From the NCBI RefSeq assembly GCF_004119455.1, contig NZ_NRQT01000001.1:496001-560000 (forward strand): DNA of 64,000 nucleotides. The letters are read 5' to 3'. The notes under the pieces are model-generated. The model ran no database searches, was not told where the DNA came from, and was given only the letters and a program-made list of their open reading frames with translations. Each line of letters opens with the position of its first letter. Position 1 is the first letter of the stretch. Position numbers and translations under genes: made by a program. This DNA is from Chryseobacterium sp. CH25. Lineage in GTDB: Bacteria > Bacteroidota > Bacteroidia > Flavobacteriales > Weeksellaceae. Shown piece after piece: positions 10,252-18,756 of this stretch.

Positions 10252-11026
10252 GGTTATTTGTGTTTCCTGCAAAAATATATTTTTAATTCAATATAGAGAG
10301 ATTAAATTTAAAAAAATAGAATAAATTCTATAAAAAACAACTATGCACTAAATGCTATTTCCGCAAAATCATCCTTCCCTACCATTATTCAGATTTACAG
10401 TAATTTAGAAAATATTGATATCAAAAATGAATATGACACAATGGTTTTGTTTCAATATAAAAAGGTAATAATTTATTTCTCACAAAACCAAACACGACAT
10501 TAATATTATCAACCAGAGTTATCTTTAATTACACAAAAATTATGGATTTTCAGATATAGTAGTCATCTCCTGTGAAGTTCGGCATCTGCAAAAAAATGAA
10601 TTGAGAAAATCTGAACAAAACAAAACAGCTACATATATTAATTAGATCATGAAAAATTCGGCAGCTGCTTTGTGTCTTTAAAAAATTGATCATAAAATTG
10701 ATCTTTGCAAATATAATGACAGGTAAGGCTTTTCTTATTAACCAAATTATTCAGAAGCTTACCTGTTTTATCATTATTCTCTTTCAAATATTCAAGGTAA
10801 TCATTCTATTGATCTCTACGGCAGAAAACAACTCAGGTAGAGCTTCATCTCTATTTTTCACCTTTCTAAAAAATGATGATTTACCAAAGTAATTGAATAA
10901 AAAGCAGTATACGATGTGTTTTTTTAACCTCTAGTTTTACAGACAGGAAGGTAATATAGTATCTGATACAATCCAATTACTTCAAATACAGTAAGTACAT
11001 ATTCTAATCATTAATGAAATATCAAA
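10252..11026. other. Gene-free AT-rich spacer
   Basis: This stretch of 775 bases separates the toxin cassette from the glycosyltransferase. The short ORFs in it have no family resemblance, and the longest (10686-10892) is a low-complexity hydrophobic reading. The only structure I see is the inverted repeat at 10719-10766. The promoter of the minus-strand cassette should lie near 10,260-10,300. Confidence 0.5.
10719..10766. repeat. Inverted repeat, possible hairpin
   Basis: Arms ACAGGTAAGGCTT (10719-10731) and AAGCTTACCTGT (10755-10766) pair over 12 of 13 positions around a 23-base loop and are followed by TTTTATC on the plus strand. It could be a terminator remnant or a protein-binding site. 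No gene ends nearby on the plus strand. Confidence 0.4.
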
Positions 11027-11857
11027 ATGAAAAAAATATCTATCCTGATTGCGAATTACAATAATGGCAAGTATTTTCCGGATTGCTTTGCATCTTTAAT
11101 GAATCAAACATATAATAATTGGGAAGCAATTATTGTAGATGACTGCTCAACAGATAATTCATTAGAAATAATCCGGGAACTCATAAAGGATGATGGCAGA
11201 TTTTTATTATTACAAAATTCATTAAACAAAGGATGCGGTTTTACTAAACGTAAATGTGTAGAGCATGCCAATGGAGATATATGTGCATTTCTGGATCCGG
11301 ATGATGCTCTTCATCCGAAGGCATTGGAAGAATCAATAATACCGTACCACTCTACCAGTAATATTGTTGCTACTTATTCTAAAATGATGTTATGTGATGA
11401 AAAGCTTACTTCAAAAGAAATTTTCAGTTCTACTAAACAGATTGTTAATGACCGATATTTTTTCAACTGTCCTATTCAGTTTGCTCATTTTTTTACTTTC
11501 AGAAAGGATATATATTTAAAAACGTCTGGAATTAATCCCAATTTAAAAAGTGCTGTTGATCAGGATCTGTATTTGAAAATCTTAGAATTGGGAGAAGTTA
11601 AATTCATTAAGAAGGTTTTATATAAATATAGGCTGCATGATGGTGGTATTTCACAACATACCGGAAAAAAAGCAGCTAAAAATTCATTTGCGCTTATAAT
11701 ACATGAAACAATGAAAAGAAGAAATATTAATTACATTAACCATTGTAAAGTACCGGAAGATTTCACTGATGCAGACGAAATTTTCAGCTTCCTCAATTAT
11801 CAGACTGAACTTTCATACCGGCTAAAAATGAAATTAAAATTATTGTTCGGACTTTAA
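11027..11857 (+). CDS. Glycosyltransferase family 2
   Basis: A 276-residue GT-A fold glycosyltransferase that transfers a sugar from a nucleotide-sugar donor. The N-terminus MKKISILIANYNN is the classic family 2 start. VDDCSTDNS at about residues 37-45 is the nucleotide-binding acidic motif, and FLDPDDAL at about 89-96 is the metal-binding DxD region. HDGGISQH at about 204-211 fits the acceptor-side loop. There is no membrane segment, so it acts in the cytoplasm, possibly at the membrane face. It stands alone here, without other polysaccharide genes, so its substrate cannot be inferred. The long upstream spacer and convergence with the minus-strand HTH gene set it apart from its neighbours. 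The length is normal for simple family 2 enzymes. Confidence 0.85.
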   Translation: MKKISILIANYNNGKYFPDCFASLMNQTYNNWEAIIVDDCSTDNSLEIIRELIKDDGRFLLLQNSLNKGCGFTKRKCVEHANGDICAFLDPDDALHPKALEESIIPYHSTSNIVATYSKMMLCDEKLTSKEIFSSTKQIVNDRYFFNCPIQFAHFFTFRKDIYLKTSGINPNLKSAVDQDLYLKILELGEVKFIKKVLYKYRLHDGGISQHTGKKAAKNSFALIIHETMKRRNINYINHCKVPEDFTDADEIFSFLNYQTELSYRLKMKLKLLFGL

Positions 11858-11891
11858 TTTTTATTGGACCACGCTCAGTATATATGAATGC

Positions 11892-12238
11892 TCACTTATG
11901 CACTACAGTTTCACAGTAAGGACGTCCAGATATAAGATCTTTCTTCCAGCGGGCCACTGTATTTCTGCTGAGAGAAAAAACTTTGGCCAGTTCTTTATTG
12001 TTTAGCTTATGTTCCTTCTGATAAGCAAGAATTTCTTTGATTGCCCTCTCATCATACGCCTTATATTTCTGATTACAGGACTGAGTCCCAAATAAAATTT
12101 TATTCAGGTTAATGACATCTAAAATTTCCAGTTTATCTTTGGACAAAATGTTTCTACAGTTCTCTTCCTTATGTGGTAATTTTTTTTGACAATATCACTA
12201 TAAATCCTTTTGTAATCTGGAGCTTGTATATTTTTCAT
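11892..12238 (-). pseudogene. Frameshifted small helix-turn-helix protein
   Basis: An 84-codon frame (11892-12146) encodes an HTH of the IS3 OrfA/homeodomain-like type (KELAKVFSLSRNTVARWKK) but lacks a good start. Upstream, a second frame begins with ATG at 12238 and reads MKNIQAPDYKRIYSDIV before running into a run of eight A on the minus strand (12187-12180). Adding one A joins both frames into a continuous 115-residue protein (...DIVKKKLPHKEEN...SKDKLEILDV...). The gene is therefore complete apart from one base. Either the copy is broken, the A-run is slippery and read through, or the base was lost in sequencing. It follows the next HTH gene after 27 bases and probably shares its transcript. 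A DNA-binding role is likely; the target is unknown. Confidence 0.7.
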
Positions 12239-12265
12239 CGGTTCAACGTTAGTGTATTAATAAAA

Positions 12266-12712
12266 TTAAGATACTGGCAGTGACGTGTCTTCAGAATATT
12301 TTACTTCCCATTTGTTTAAAGTAGATTTAGGAATTTTATATTCTTTGATAACCTGATTTTTGGTCATTTCTCCACTTTTAATCTGTTCCAGAACAAAGTC
12401 TATCAGTTCCTGACTATAGACATTTTTTCTGAAGATAGGCAGAGAAGAAGAATTAGCAGTACCTTTTGATGGTGTATTTCCTGAAGGTGGCGCGTAAAGA
12501 ATAAGATGATGAGAATACAATCTGAAAAAATCATATTCAAGAAGCTTGCTCCATTTCAAAAGATTATCTACCAAAATATTTTGATCTGCATACATAGCCT
12601 CAATCTCCAACATTGGCAATTTAAAGAAATTGATGATTCGGTCTTCAGGTACTCCCAGTTCGTCTACTTTTGTTTTAATCAATTTTCCAATATGGAACTC
12701 TTTAAAATTCAT
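12266..12712 (-). CDS. Helix-turn-helix protein, transposase-OrfA-like
   Basis: A 148-residue protein. The N-terminal half (MNFKEFHIGKLIKTKVDELGV...LLKWSKLLEYDFFRLYSHHLILYAPPS) looks like a Cro/XRE-type helical domain. The C-terminal half (about 95-140, IKSGEMTKNQVIKEYKIPKSTLNKWEVKY) is an OrfA-type HTH that ends in the usual N-K-W turn. I recognise this layout as a small HTH family common in Chryseobacterium genomes and often labelled transposase. No inverted repeats or catalytic transposase partner are present, so I do not call an insertion sequence. It precedes the frameshifted HTH gene by 27 bases on the same strand. It is probably a DNA-binding regulator. Confidence 0.75.
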   Translation of the reverse strand: MNFKEFHIGKLIKTKVDELGVPEDRIINFFKLPMLEIEAMYADQNILVDNLLKWSKLLEYDFFRLYSHHLILYAPPSGNTPSKGTANSSSLPIFRKNVYSQELIDFVLEQIKSGEMTKNQVIKEYKIPKSTLNKWEVKYSEDTSLPVS

Positions 12713-12876
12713 AATATGATAGATTCTTATTTTCGTTATTAAAAGTGATTATCCAGAATTTCAACAATTTTAGATACTCATTAAAAATAAATATTATGAC
12801 ATCACTCAGAATGTCAGATATTATTCGAGTGCTTTCTTATTTTATAACAAGTAAAGACGAGTTTTGAGTTTTAAAG

Positions 12877-13713
12877 CTAAACTCCGTTTTCCCGGAAATT
12901 TTTAGGATAAAATCCTGTATTTCTGTAGATGTATGATGAAAAGAAGGAAATGGATGGAAAGCCCAGGTCAAATGAAATCTGCTTAATGGAGAGATTACTG
13001 CCCAGCAACATTCTTTTAGCTTCAAGAACGGTTCTTGCATCTATGATATCTTTTGCAGTCTGCCCGATCTCAGATTTCACTAAGATATTCAGGTAATTAG
13101 CTGTAACAGCAAGCTTTTCAGCGTAAAATTTCACGGATTTAGATACCCAGAAATGTTCTTCAATCAGACTGTAAAAATTTGAAACAACAGGATGGATTTT
13201 TGTTTTATCAGTCTCAGTGGAAGCGTCTTTATCGATCATATTATTAATCAGATTAATAATTATCTGAACTCTTAAACTGATTATTTTACGGGGAGTATTC
13301 TGATCTGCAATTTCTCTGCTGAGCAGATTAAATTCATCACGCAATTTATCTGACTGATATTCAGAAAGATTAACTATAGGATTACTATTAATATACTGAG
13401 AAGAAAACCGGGTATCAAATAGATTCATTTCTACAAACTTCCTGGAAATAATTAGCTTATGCCCCAATGCTGATTCTGTTTTCCAGGAGTGAATCTGGCC
13501 CGGAAATGATATATGAATCTGATTGTCATTTTCCTGATATTTTAGAAAATCAATAAAGTGTATCCCTTTACATTTTTCGAAAAATATAAATACATAAGAA
13601 TCAGGAGATCTGAAATTTGATATTTCACTTACTCCCGCCAGTGGAAGATAAGTAATACTGTCTGTAATCTGATCTTCCCACTCAAGATTTTTTTCAAGGT
13701 ACAATTTACTCAC
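12877..13713 (-). CDS. AraC family transcriptional regulator (paralogue 1)
   Basis: A 278-residue protein. The N-terminal cupin-like sensor region contains FFEKCKGIHFIDF (about 44-56) and FPGQIHSW (about 70-77). The C-terminal AraC HTH pair (about 180-278) carries EKLAVTANYLNILVKSEIG, then IKQISFDLGFPSISFFSSY and the family ending NTGFYPKNFR. The start is a GTG at 13713; I see no better ATG. It is the last of three same-strand AraC genes that share this layout (gaps 110 and 111 bases), with a fourth at 22,447. A set of diverged duplicates next to surface-protein operons suggests each senses a small ligand and controls a neighbouring exported-protein operon. This is inference only. Confidence 0.88.
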   Translation of the reverse strand: MSKLYLEKNLEWEDQITDSITYLPLAGVSEISNFRSPDSYVFIFFEKCKGIHFIDFLKYQENDNQIHISFPGQIHSWKTESALGHKLIISRKFVEMNLFDTRFSSQYINSNPIVNLSEYQSDKLRDEFNLLSREIADQNTPRKIISLRVQIIINLINNMIDKDASTETDKTKIHPVVSNFYSLIEEHFWVSKSVKFYAEKLAVTANYLNILVKSEIGQTAKDIIDARTVLEAKRMLLGSNLSIKQISFDLGFPSISFFSSYIYRNTGFYPKNFRENGV

Positions 13714-13823
13714 TCTGCAACAACCATTTTTATGATTAAAACAATTTTAATGCCTTTATGATTTTATAAATACATCAATAGGCTATAAATATTCATATAT
13801 ATTGAGAATAATAAAGCTTTTTA

Positions 13824-14657
13824 TTAACCCAACAGTTTCTTTCTCCTGTAAGCCATTGGAGAAAGACCTACATATTTTTTAAAATATCTGGAAAAGTGTA
13901 CATAGTTCTGAAAACTATAATCATAAGCAATATTAATCAGCAGATCTTCAGAAGTAATGATATCCCTTTTAAGCAAGGGTATAACTTCCATGTCAATTAC
14001 TCTTGAAGCGGTATTCTTTAAATGTTTTTTGCATAATACATTCAGATAATTTGCTGTTAATCCCAAATGACTGGCATAAAAACTCACGGACCTGTCTTCC
14101 TTAAAATGTTTCTTTATTAAGACAATAAATGTGAATAATAAAGGATGCTGCTCATAAATCCGAAGCCCACCGCAGGTTCTTCTTATTTCTCTGCTGATAT
14201 TCTGAAGAATAATTTTAATCTTAGAATAAATGATGTGCATCATTACACAGGATTCTTCCATAATTTCAGAGGCTACATCTCTGTATTCTTTCGCCAGAAT
14301 ATCAAATATCTCCTGAGATACATCTACTACAGGATACTCCTGGCAGACAATTGACGGAATCTGCACTCCGCCCATTATTTCAATATATTTACATTTGGAT
14401 ACCATAATGAGGTTCAGTACTGCAGATTCATTACAGCTGAACTCCTGTTTCTGCCCCGGCAATACCATATGAACCTGCTTTTCTTTAATCAGATAGTTTT
14501 CAGATCCTATTGTATGGGTTCCATTTCCTTTTTCAAACAAAAAGATAGAGATGAAGTTTTCTTTTTTTATAATGTCATCTATCCTGTATACATTTTTACC
14601 GTTGCATTCTATATAAATAATATCACTTCCTACATATTTTACTGATAAGTGTTTCAT
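13824..14657 (-). CDS. AraC family transcriptional regulator (paralogue 2)
   Basis: A 277-residue protein starting at the ATG at 14657 (MKHLSVKYV). The longer frame starts with a TTG and would add an unlikely tail. The sensor half has FLFEKGNGTHTIG and LPGQKQEF, matching the other three paralogues. The C-terminal half has ASHLGLTANYLNVLCKKHL and YDYSFQNYVHFSRYFKKYVG with the ending LSPMAYRRKK. It has two HTH motifs and no membrane segment. Its middle position in the three-gene AraC array suggests origin by tandem duplication. Target genes are unknown; the nearest candidates are the exported-protein operon at 16,071-18,375 and the pair at 18,757-20,781. Confidence 0.88.
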   Translation of the reverse strand: MKHLSVKYVGSDIIYIECNGKNVYRIDDIIKKENFISIFLFEKGNGTHTIGSENYLIKEKQVHMVLPGQKQEFSCNESAVLNLIMVSKCKYIEIMGGVQIPSIVCQEYPVVDVSQEIFDILAKEYRDVASEIMEESCVMMHIIYSKIKIILQNISREIRRTCGGLRIYEQHPLLFTFIVLIKKHFKEDRSVSFYASHLGLTANYLNVLCKKHLKNTASRVIDMEVIPLLKRDIITSEDLLINIAYDYSFQNYVHFSRYFKKYVGLSPMAYRRKKLLG

Positions 14658-14768
14658 TTTTTTAAATTTTAGATATAATGTAAAGTCATACCAAACCTGT
14701 AGACAGTATTTTTCCAATCCTGCCGGCTCTCTAATGGTAAAACGAAACGAAGGTTTAGCTAATCAGGC

Positions 14769-15638
14769 TCAATGAATAATATTCCTTCCATATTTCATTA
14801 AAAAATCCCTGGGAGACATCCCTGTATTGTTACTAAAAAAACTTGAAAAACCAGATAGGTCTCTGAACCCAAGATCAAATGCTATTTCTTTTATAGACTT
14901 ATTGGAATTGATTAATAGCATCTTAATTTCCAGAATCAACTCATTGTTAATAATAGAAGAAGCCGTCTTGTTAAAGTATCTTTTACAGATGATATTAAGA
15001 TAGTTGGGTGTTAAAAACATTTCATCTGCATAGAACTTAACATTTCTTTCGGTTCTGAAGTTCAGTATTACCAGCTTAAAAAAATCAGCTAGCCTTTTCG
15101 TGGCAATATTTTCACTATTTATAAAGGACTGCCTGCAAGCTTCTTTGCTAATTGTAAGGGTAATAATTCTAATTCGCGGTAATACAATTTCCCAGATATT
15201 TTCATTCTTTTTTATCTCGTTATAAATAGACCGGAACTCATAAAGCAACTTATAAAATATTTCAGGGGGCAATTCAAAATCCGGCTTCTTTTTATAAAAT
15301 GAAATAGGAAACATCAGATAATTACCAAACATATCAAGTATCTCATGAGGAACTATAACCTTATAGACACTGGTGAATTTTTCATACTTACATTCATTAA
15401 CCTGACCTGGAAATACAAGATGCATCTGAAAATCTTTCACTGAAAATTCTTTCCCGTCAATATGATGAATACCATCTGCCTTCTCGAATAAAAAAATAGT
15501 AAAAAAGGTATTCATCATATTTTCAGAATGCTTACTACTATTATCCTTTACTTCATCAATTGCAATCTGACTGCAGAGACTGAAATCATATTGAAAATTA
15601 TCTGTATTAATTGACTGGTGACTTATTTTTTCATTCAT
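14769..15638 (-). CDS. AraC family transcriptional regulator (paralogue 3)
   Basis: A 289-residue protein from the ATG at 15638 (MNEKISHQ). An upstream in-frame GTG would add 16 residues. The sensor region has FLFEKADGIHHIDGKEF and FPGQVNE. The DNA-binding half has EMFLTPNYLNIICKRYF and IKEIAFDLGFRDLSGFSSF, ending NTGMSPRDFLMK. It is the first gene of the AraC array and probably carries its promoter in the 432-base spacer upstream. Sequence similarity to paralogues 1, 2 and 4 extends through the sensor half, which shows that the whole genes, not only the HTH domains, were duplicated. Confidence 0.88.
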   Translation of the reverse strand: MNEKISHQSINTDNFQYDFSLCSQIAIDEVKDNSSKHSENMMNTFFTIFLFEKADGIHHIDGKEFSVKDFQMHLVFPGQVNECKYEKFTSVYKVIVPHEILDMFGNYLMFPISFYKKKPDFELPPEIFYKLLYEFRSIYNEIKKNENIWEIVLPRIRIITLTISKEACRQSFINSENIATKRLADFFKLVILNFRTERNVKFYADEMFLTPNYLNIICKRYFNKTASSIINNELILEIKMLLINSNKSIKEIAFDLGFRDLSGFSSFFSNNTGMSPRDFLMKYGRNIIH

Positions 15639-16070
15639 AGAATTTATTAAAACAATTAGAGAATATTGGTTTACTCTATCATACACCTAACTTTTTATCA
15701 AAAGACACCTACTTCCATTAGTTAACCTCCATGATTACCATGCATTGATGATTATGACCGAATCATCAGATCCTGATATCAAATCATTTAAATTATTGAG
15801 GATTTCCTTTTTATATTTCAGTTATTTTTAAAACAAGCCTAAATCCTTCTATGCAAAATTAGTAATTGCTGTTTGCTATTCATTACATATATTATTTATC
15901 AATTTATTCATATTATAACATTACTTATCATTTTTATATTCAAACTTGTCAAATCTATCATAAAGGTAGATTTCAATACCAAATAACCCTATTACAGATA
16001 AAAAAGGCAGACCGCATATTAGATACGGCCTGCCAAAGAAAATTCAGACAACTATTATTATCAGACTCGT
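15639..16070. other. Spacer with a terminator, otherwise no gene
   Basis: This stretch of 432 bases lies between the AraC array and the exported-protein operon, both on the minus strand. It holds the terminator at 15998-16034 and, presumably, the promoter of the AraC array. An AT-rich open frame at 15866-16087 is not credible: low complexity, with no start context. Confidence 0.5.
15998..16034 (-). terminator. Rho-independent terminator of the exported-protein operon
   Basis: On the minus strand GGCAG (16034-16030), then CCG and CGG, pair with CTGCC (16010-16006) to form a hairpin, followed by TTTTTTAT (16005-15998). It lies 37 bases downstream of the stop at 16071 and closes the three-gene operon. 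Confidence 0.7.
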
Positions 16071-16847
16071 CTAATTTGAATTCCTGATTACACTGACATT
16101 GGAGTTAGTAGTGACAGTAAAAGTTCCGGTGGTTGTGGTATCTCTCATTCTGTACTGGATCTGTACCTGGTCTCCTGCGTTCAGCAAGGCATTCCAGTAT
16201 AAGGGTATAAACCCACCACTGCCTCCAACACCTGTACCAAAGATTGAAGTAGCAACCTCAACTCCATTCAGTAAAATTCTGCCACCATAATATTTACTGG
16301 CCCCTGCATTATTTGACCTGCTTATATTGATTCCTCCTGCAAATGCATATAACCCTGCTGCAGGAATTGAAAATGTCCCTGAACTATGTATATTCTGTTT
16401 ATCCAGAGATTCATTGTCAAAGCTAACATTAGTCCAGGCAGTATAAGCCCCGGATGCATTTGCAGTGACAGCAGTCGCCGGACGGCCTATGAAAAGGGTT
16501 GTTGATACATTGTTTTCACTAATGACTTCCCTTGCAAAATTTAAGGTAGCAATATCCTCCCATTCAGCACCATTCCAGATATAATAGGTATCCTTGAAAA
16601 CATTTGCAGGGCTTATCCCCGCATCTTCAAGATTATAAACGATCACACCGACATCCTGACTTGTAGCCGGAACTGTGGTAATATCATTGATGCTGCTTAA
16701 CTGTAACCGTGGGATTAACATTCCTTTATCACTGCTTACCACATCCAGCACACTTCCCTGTTCTGGAGTGGATGTCCCTATACCGACCTGACTTAAGACA
16801 AAAACAAACGACAACAGGAAGCCGATATTCAATATTTTTTTTTCCAT
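16071..16847 (-). CDS. Exported surface protein, VGIGTxxP module plus C1q/TNF-like domain
   Basis: A 258-residue protein. A signal peptide (1-20) is followed by the Bacteroidota surface module: VGIGTSTPEQGSVLDVVSS, KGMLIPRLQLS, a predicted loop, and YYIWNGAEWEDI at about 88-99. The C-terminal half (about 135-255) has the pattern of a C1q/TNF-like jelly roll: SGTFSIPAAGLYAFAGG, ILLNGVEV, LNAGDQVQIQYR and a final SNVSVIR strand. Such domains form trimers in other proteins. It is the third gene of a tight minus-strand operon, starting 3 bases after the previous stop. It is probably secreted or surface-exposed; ligand unknown. The domain call is by pattern only. Confidence 0.8.
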   Translation of the reverse strand: MEKKILNIGFLLSFVFVLSQVGIGTSTPEQGSVLDVVSSDKGMLIPRLQLSSINDITTVPATSQDVGVIVYNLEDAGISPANVFKDTYYIWNGAEWEDIATLNFAREVISENNVSTTLFIGRPATAVTANASGAYTAWTNVSFDNESLDKQNIHSSGTFSIPAAGLYAFAGGINISRSNNAGASKYYGGRILLNGVEVATSIFGTGVGGSGGFIPLYWNALLNAGDQVQIQYRMRDTTTTGTFTVTTNSNVSVIRNSN

Positions 16848-16850
16848 TTT

Positions 16851-17612
16851 TTAATATTTATAAATGTTAACTGTTCCTGTTTCCAATCGGTAATTATTTT
16901 GCGTATAGACATATTTAAAGTCCACTACATCTCCTTTTGTAAACTCCTGAATCAGCATTACCGTGGTATATGCCCGGTTGGTTAATGTAACATATCTACC
17001 GGACACATTATTCATACTGTTGCCATTCCTGTAAATATTTTGAGAAGAAGTTCCGTCTCCGTTTGAACTATTTGAAATATTGGTATTGTATTCTATCACA
17101 TAGGTATCAGTAGCCGGTATGGTGTAAGTATTATTCCCGGTATTCCATGCTGTATAGGAATCAATCAGAATTTCAGCAGAGGTAGGATTAAAAGAAGTCC
17201 AGGTCCAGCCTGAGCAGGCCCCGGCACCACAGGCAATATTATTTTTTTGCCCAACAGTAGTACTAAAGATCATTAAAGGAATATTGCTGTCATGAATAAC
17301 GTCTTCTATTCCATTTACGGTAGTAATTGAATAATATTGACCTGCATTTCCCCAATAAGAAACCTCATCATCCAGATTATCTGAAATGATAGGATTCGTA
17401 TTATATAGTAAAAGTCCTCTTGCTGGGTTTTGCACAGGAACCTGAGTATTATTTTTGGAAGGAATTGACAGTAGAGGAATCTTTAATGCTTTATTTGCCA
17501 TATCCAGTTTTAAAATGGCAGCATCAGAAACCTGATCTGAGCCTATAACCATCTGTGCATTGCTCTGGCTGATGAACAAAACGGCAAACAGATTAAGAAT
17601 TTTAGTATTCAT
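16851..17612 (-). CDS. Exported surface protein of the same operon
   Basis: A 253-residue protein using the ATG at 17612 (MNTKILNLFAVLFISQSNAQ); the longer open frame only reads into the upstream gene. The signal peptide ends near residue 20. A weak form of the LDMANKALKIPLLSI / RGLLLYNTNP surface module follows, then a C-terminal beta-sandwich-like region with YTIPATDTYVIEYNTNIS and GDVVDFKYVYT, again like a C1q/TNF jelly roll. It contains an unusual IACGAGACSGWTW stretch at about 115-127 with two cysteines. It starts 10 bases after the upstream stop and ends 3 bases before the next start. Its role is probably the same as its neighbours: an exported adhesin or matrix protein. Confidence 0.75.
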   Translation of the reverse strand: MNTKILNLFAVLFISQSNAQMVIGSDQVSDAAILKLDMANKALKIPLLSIPSKNNTQVPVQNPARGLLLYNTNPIISDNLDDEVSYWGNAGQYYSITTVNGIEDVIHDSNIPLMIFSTTVGQKNNIACGAGACSGWTWTSFNPTSAEILIDSYTAWNTGNNTYTIPATDTYVIEYNTNISNSSNGDGTSSQNIYRNGNSMNNVSGRYVTLTNRAYTTVMLIQEFTKGDVVDFKYVYTQNNYRLETGTVNIYKY

Positions 17613-17622
17613 AATTATGTTT

Positions 17623-18375
17623 TTAATGGGATTGATAAATAGAAACATTAGTATTGTATATCTGATAAGCAGCTCCTGTTGATCTTGCTGTAAAGGAAAT
17701 AACATCACCTGTTGATAATGAATAAGTACAGTCATTGGAAATCCCCCCAAACTGAAACTTTCTCTGCATTCCGTAAGCACAGATATTGGCCCCGTTTCTT
17801 CTCACAAAAATCACCTGTTCTCCATTGGTATCCCCTGTAGTATTTCTTATGTCTGCAGCAAATGAAATAGAATATACTCCATCCTCCTGTATTGTATACC
17901 CTCCATAATTGGGAGCTGTTCCTGTAGCACCGTTCTGAAAGTTATAATCAAGTTTATTAAAGGTTAGAGTAACTGTTGAACCTGCAGTTTGAGAAGCCGG
18001 AGCTCCGGTAACAATATTACTTGCAACAAACATAGGAGCCAAAAAAGGAATTTCTAAAATCCTGTCCTCTGTATTTTGGTGGCTCAGTAATTTATTCCAC
18101 TGGGTTCCATCAAATGAGTATAATCCTTTGGTAACTCTGGTATTCCCCGATCCGTTTTCTGTCTGATTATATACAATAAACCCTTTAACAGGGGAAGAAA
18201 TAGTACTCTGATCTTCCGTTGACACTAAATTTACAACAGGCAGCCTCAATCCTTTATTGCTTGACACAATATCAAGTACGGCGGACGGATCCGGCTGGGT
18301 GGTACCAACCCCCACCTGCCCGGAAAGTATTTCAGTAAAGGATAAATAACAATAGATAAATAATACTTTTTTCAT
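17623..18375 (-). CDS. Exported surface protein, first gene of the operon
   Basis: A 250-residue protein. A signal peptide (about 1-19) precedes QVGVGTTQPDPSAVLDIVSS and KGLRLPVVNL, then GFIVYNQTE and GLYSFDGTQWNKLL, which together form the N-terminal surface module seen in several genes of this window. The C-terminal half shows FNKLDYNFQNG, YTIQEDGVYSISFAADIR and LSTGDVISFTARS, a C1q/TNF-like pattern. It heads the operon at 18,375-16,071. The 381-base spacer upstream is shared with the divergently transcribed DUF11 protein, so the two operons may be controlled together, possibly by one of the nearby AraC proteins. Confidence 0.8.
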   Translation of the reverse strand: MKKVLFIYCYLSFTEILSGQVGVGTTQPDPSAVLDIVSSNKGLRLPVVNLVSTEDQSTISSPVKGFIVYNQTENGSGNTRVTKGLYSFDGTQWNKLLSHQNTEDRILEIPFLAPMFVASNIVTGAPASQTAGSTVTLTFNKLDYNFQNGATGTAPNYGGYTIQEDGVYSISFAADIRNTTGDTNGEQVIFVRRNGANICAYGMQRKFQFGGISNDCTYSLSTGDVISFTARSTGAAYQIYNTNVSIYQSH

Positions 18376-18756
18376 AATTATTGGTTTTAAACAAAATGAT
18401 TATCTGATTTCTGGCAGACTATTACAGAATAGACCTGATGCATACATGTTGAGAACATGTTAGAGAACATCTCTAATGAATAACTATTTTCAAATAAGAG
18501 AAAAGCCTCCCTTACTTACCCTCTAAGGTATTAACAATACATCTATTCAAATGACTATAAATCATTCAATTAATTACTGATATTATAACCGTAAATAGAA
18601 ACACACCATCAATTATCAGACAACAGATACAAAGTTGTAATCTGTGTAAAATCCAAAAACGATTGAATAATTCGCCACCATACTGCAATAAGGTATTCTT
18701 ATAGTTTTGCCAACATAAAAACAAATAGTTCTTGACCCCTAAAATTATTGAAGACC
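18376..18756. other. Divergent promoter region
   Basis: This stretch of 381 bases lies between two divergent exported-protein operons. It holds the -7 box at 18702-18709 for the plus strand. I found no convincing -7 box for the minus strand and no ORF worth calling. Confidence 0.5.
18702..18709 (+). promoter_or_regulatory. Bacteroidota -7 box
   Basis: TAGTTTTG matches TAnnTTTG 48 bases before the ATG at 18757. No clear TTG lies at the expected -33 distance, which would fit a promoter that needs an activator. Confidence 0.4.

Noticed and set aside
10686..10892. Plus-strand frame of 68 codons in the spacer before the glycosyltransferase
   Set aside because: Low-complexity hydrophobic reading of AT-rich DNA that runs through an inverted repeat. 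It has no start context and no family resemblance.
12266..12712. Insertion sequence around the OrfA-like HTH gene
   Set aside because: No catalytic transposase, no terminal inverted repeats and no target duplication visible, so it is treated as a stand-alone HTH gene.
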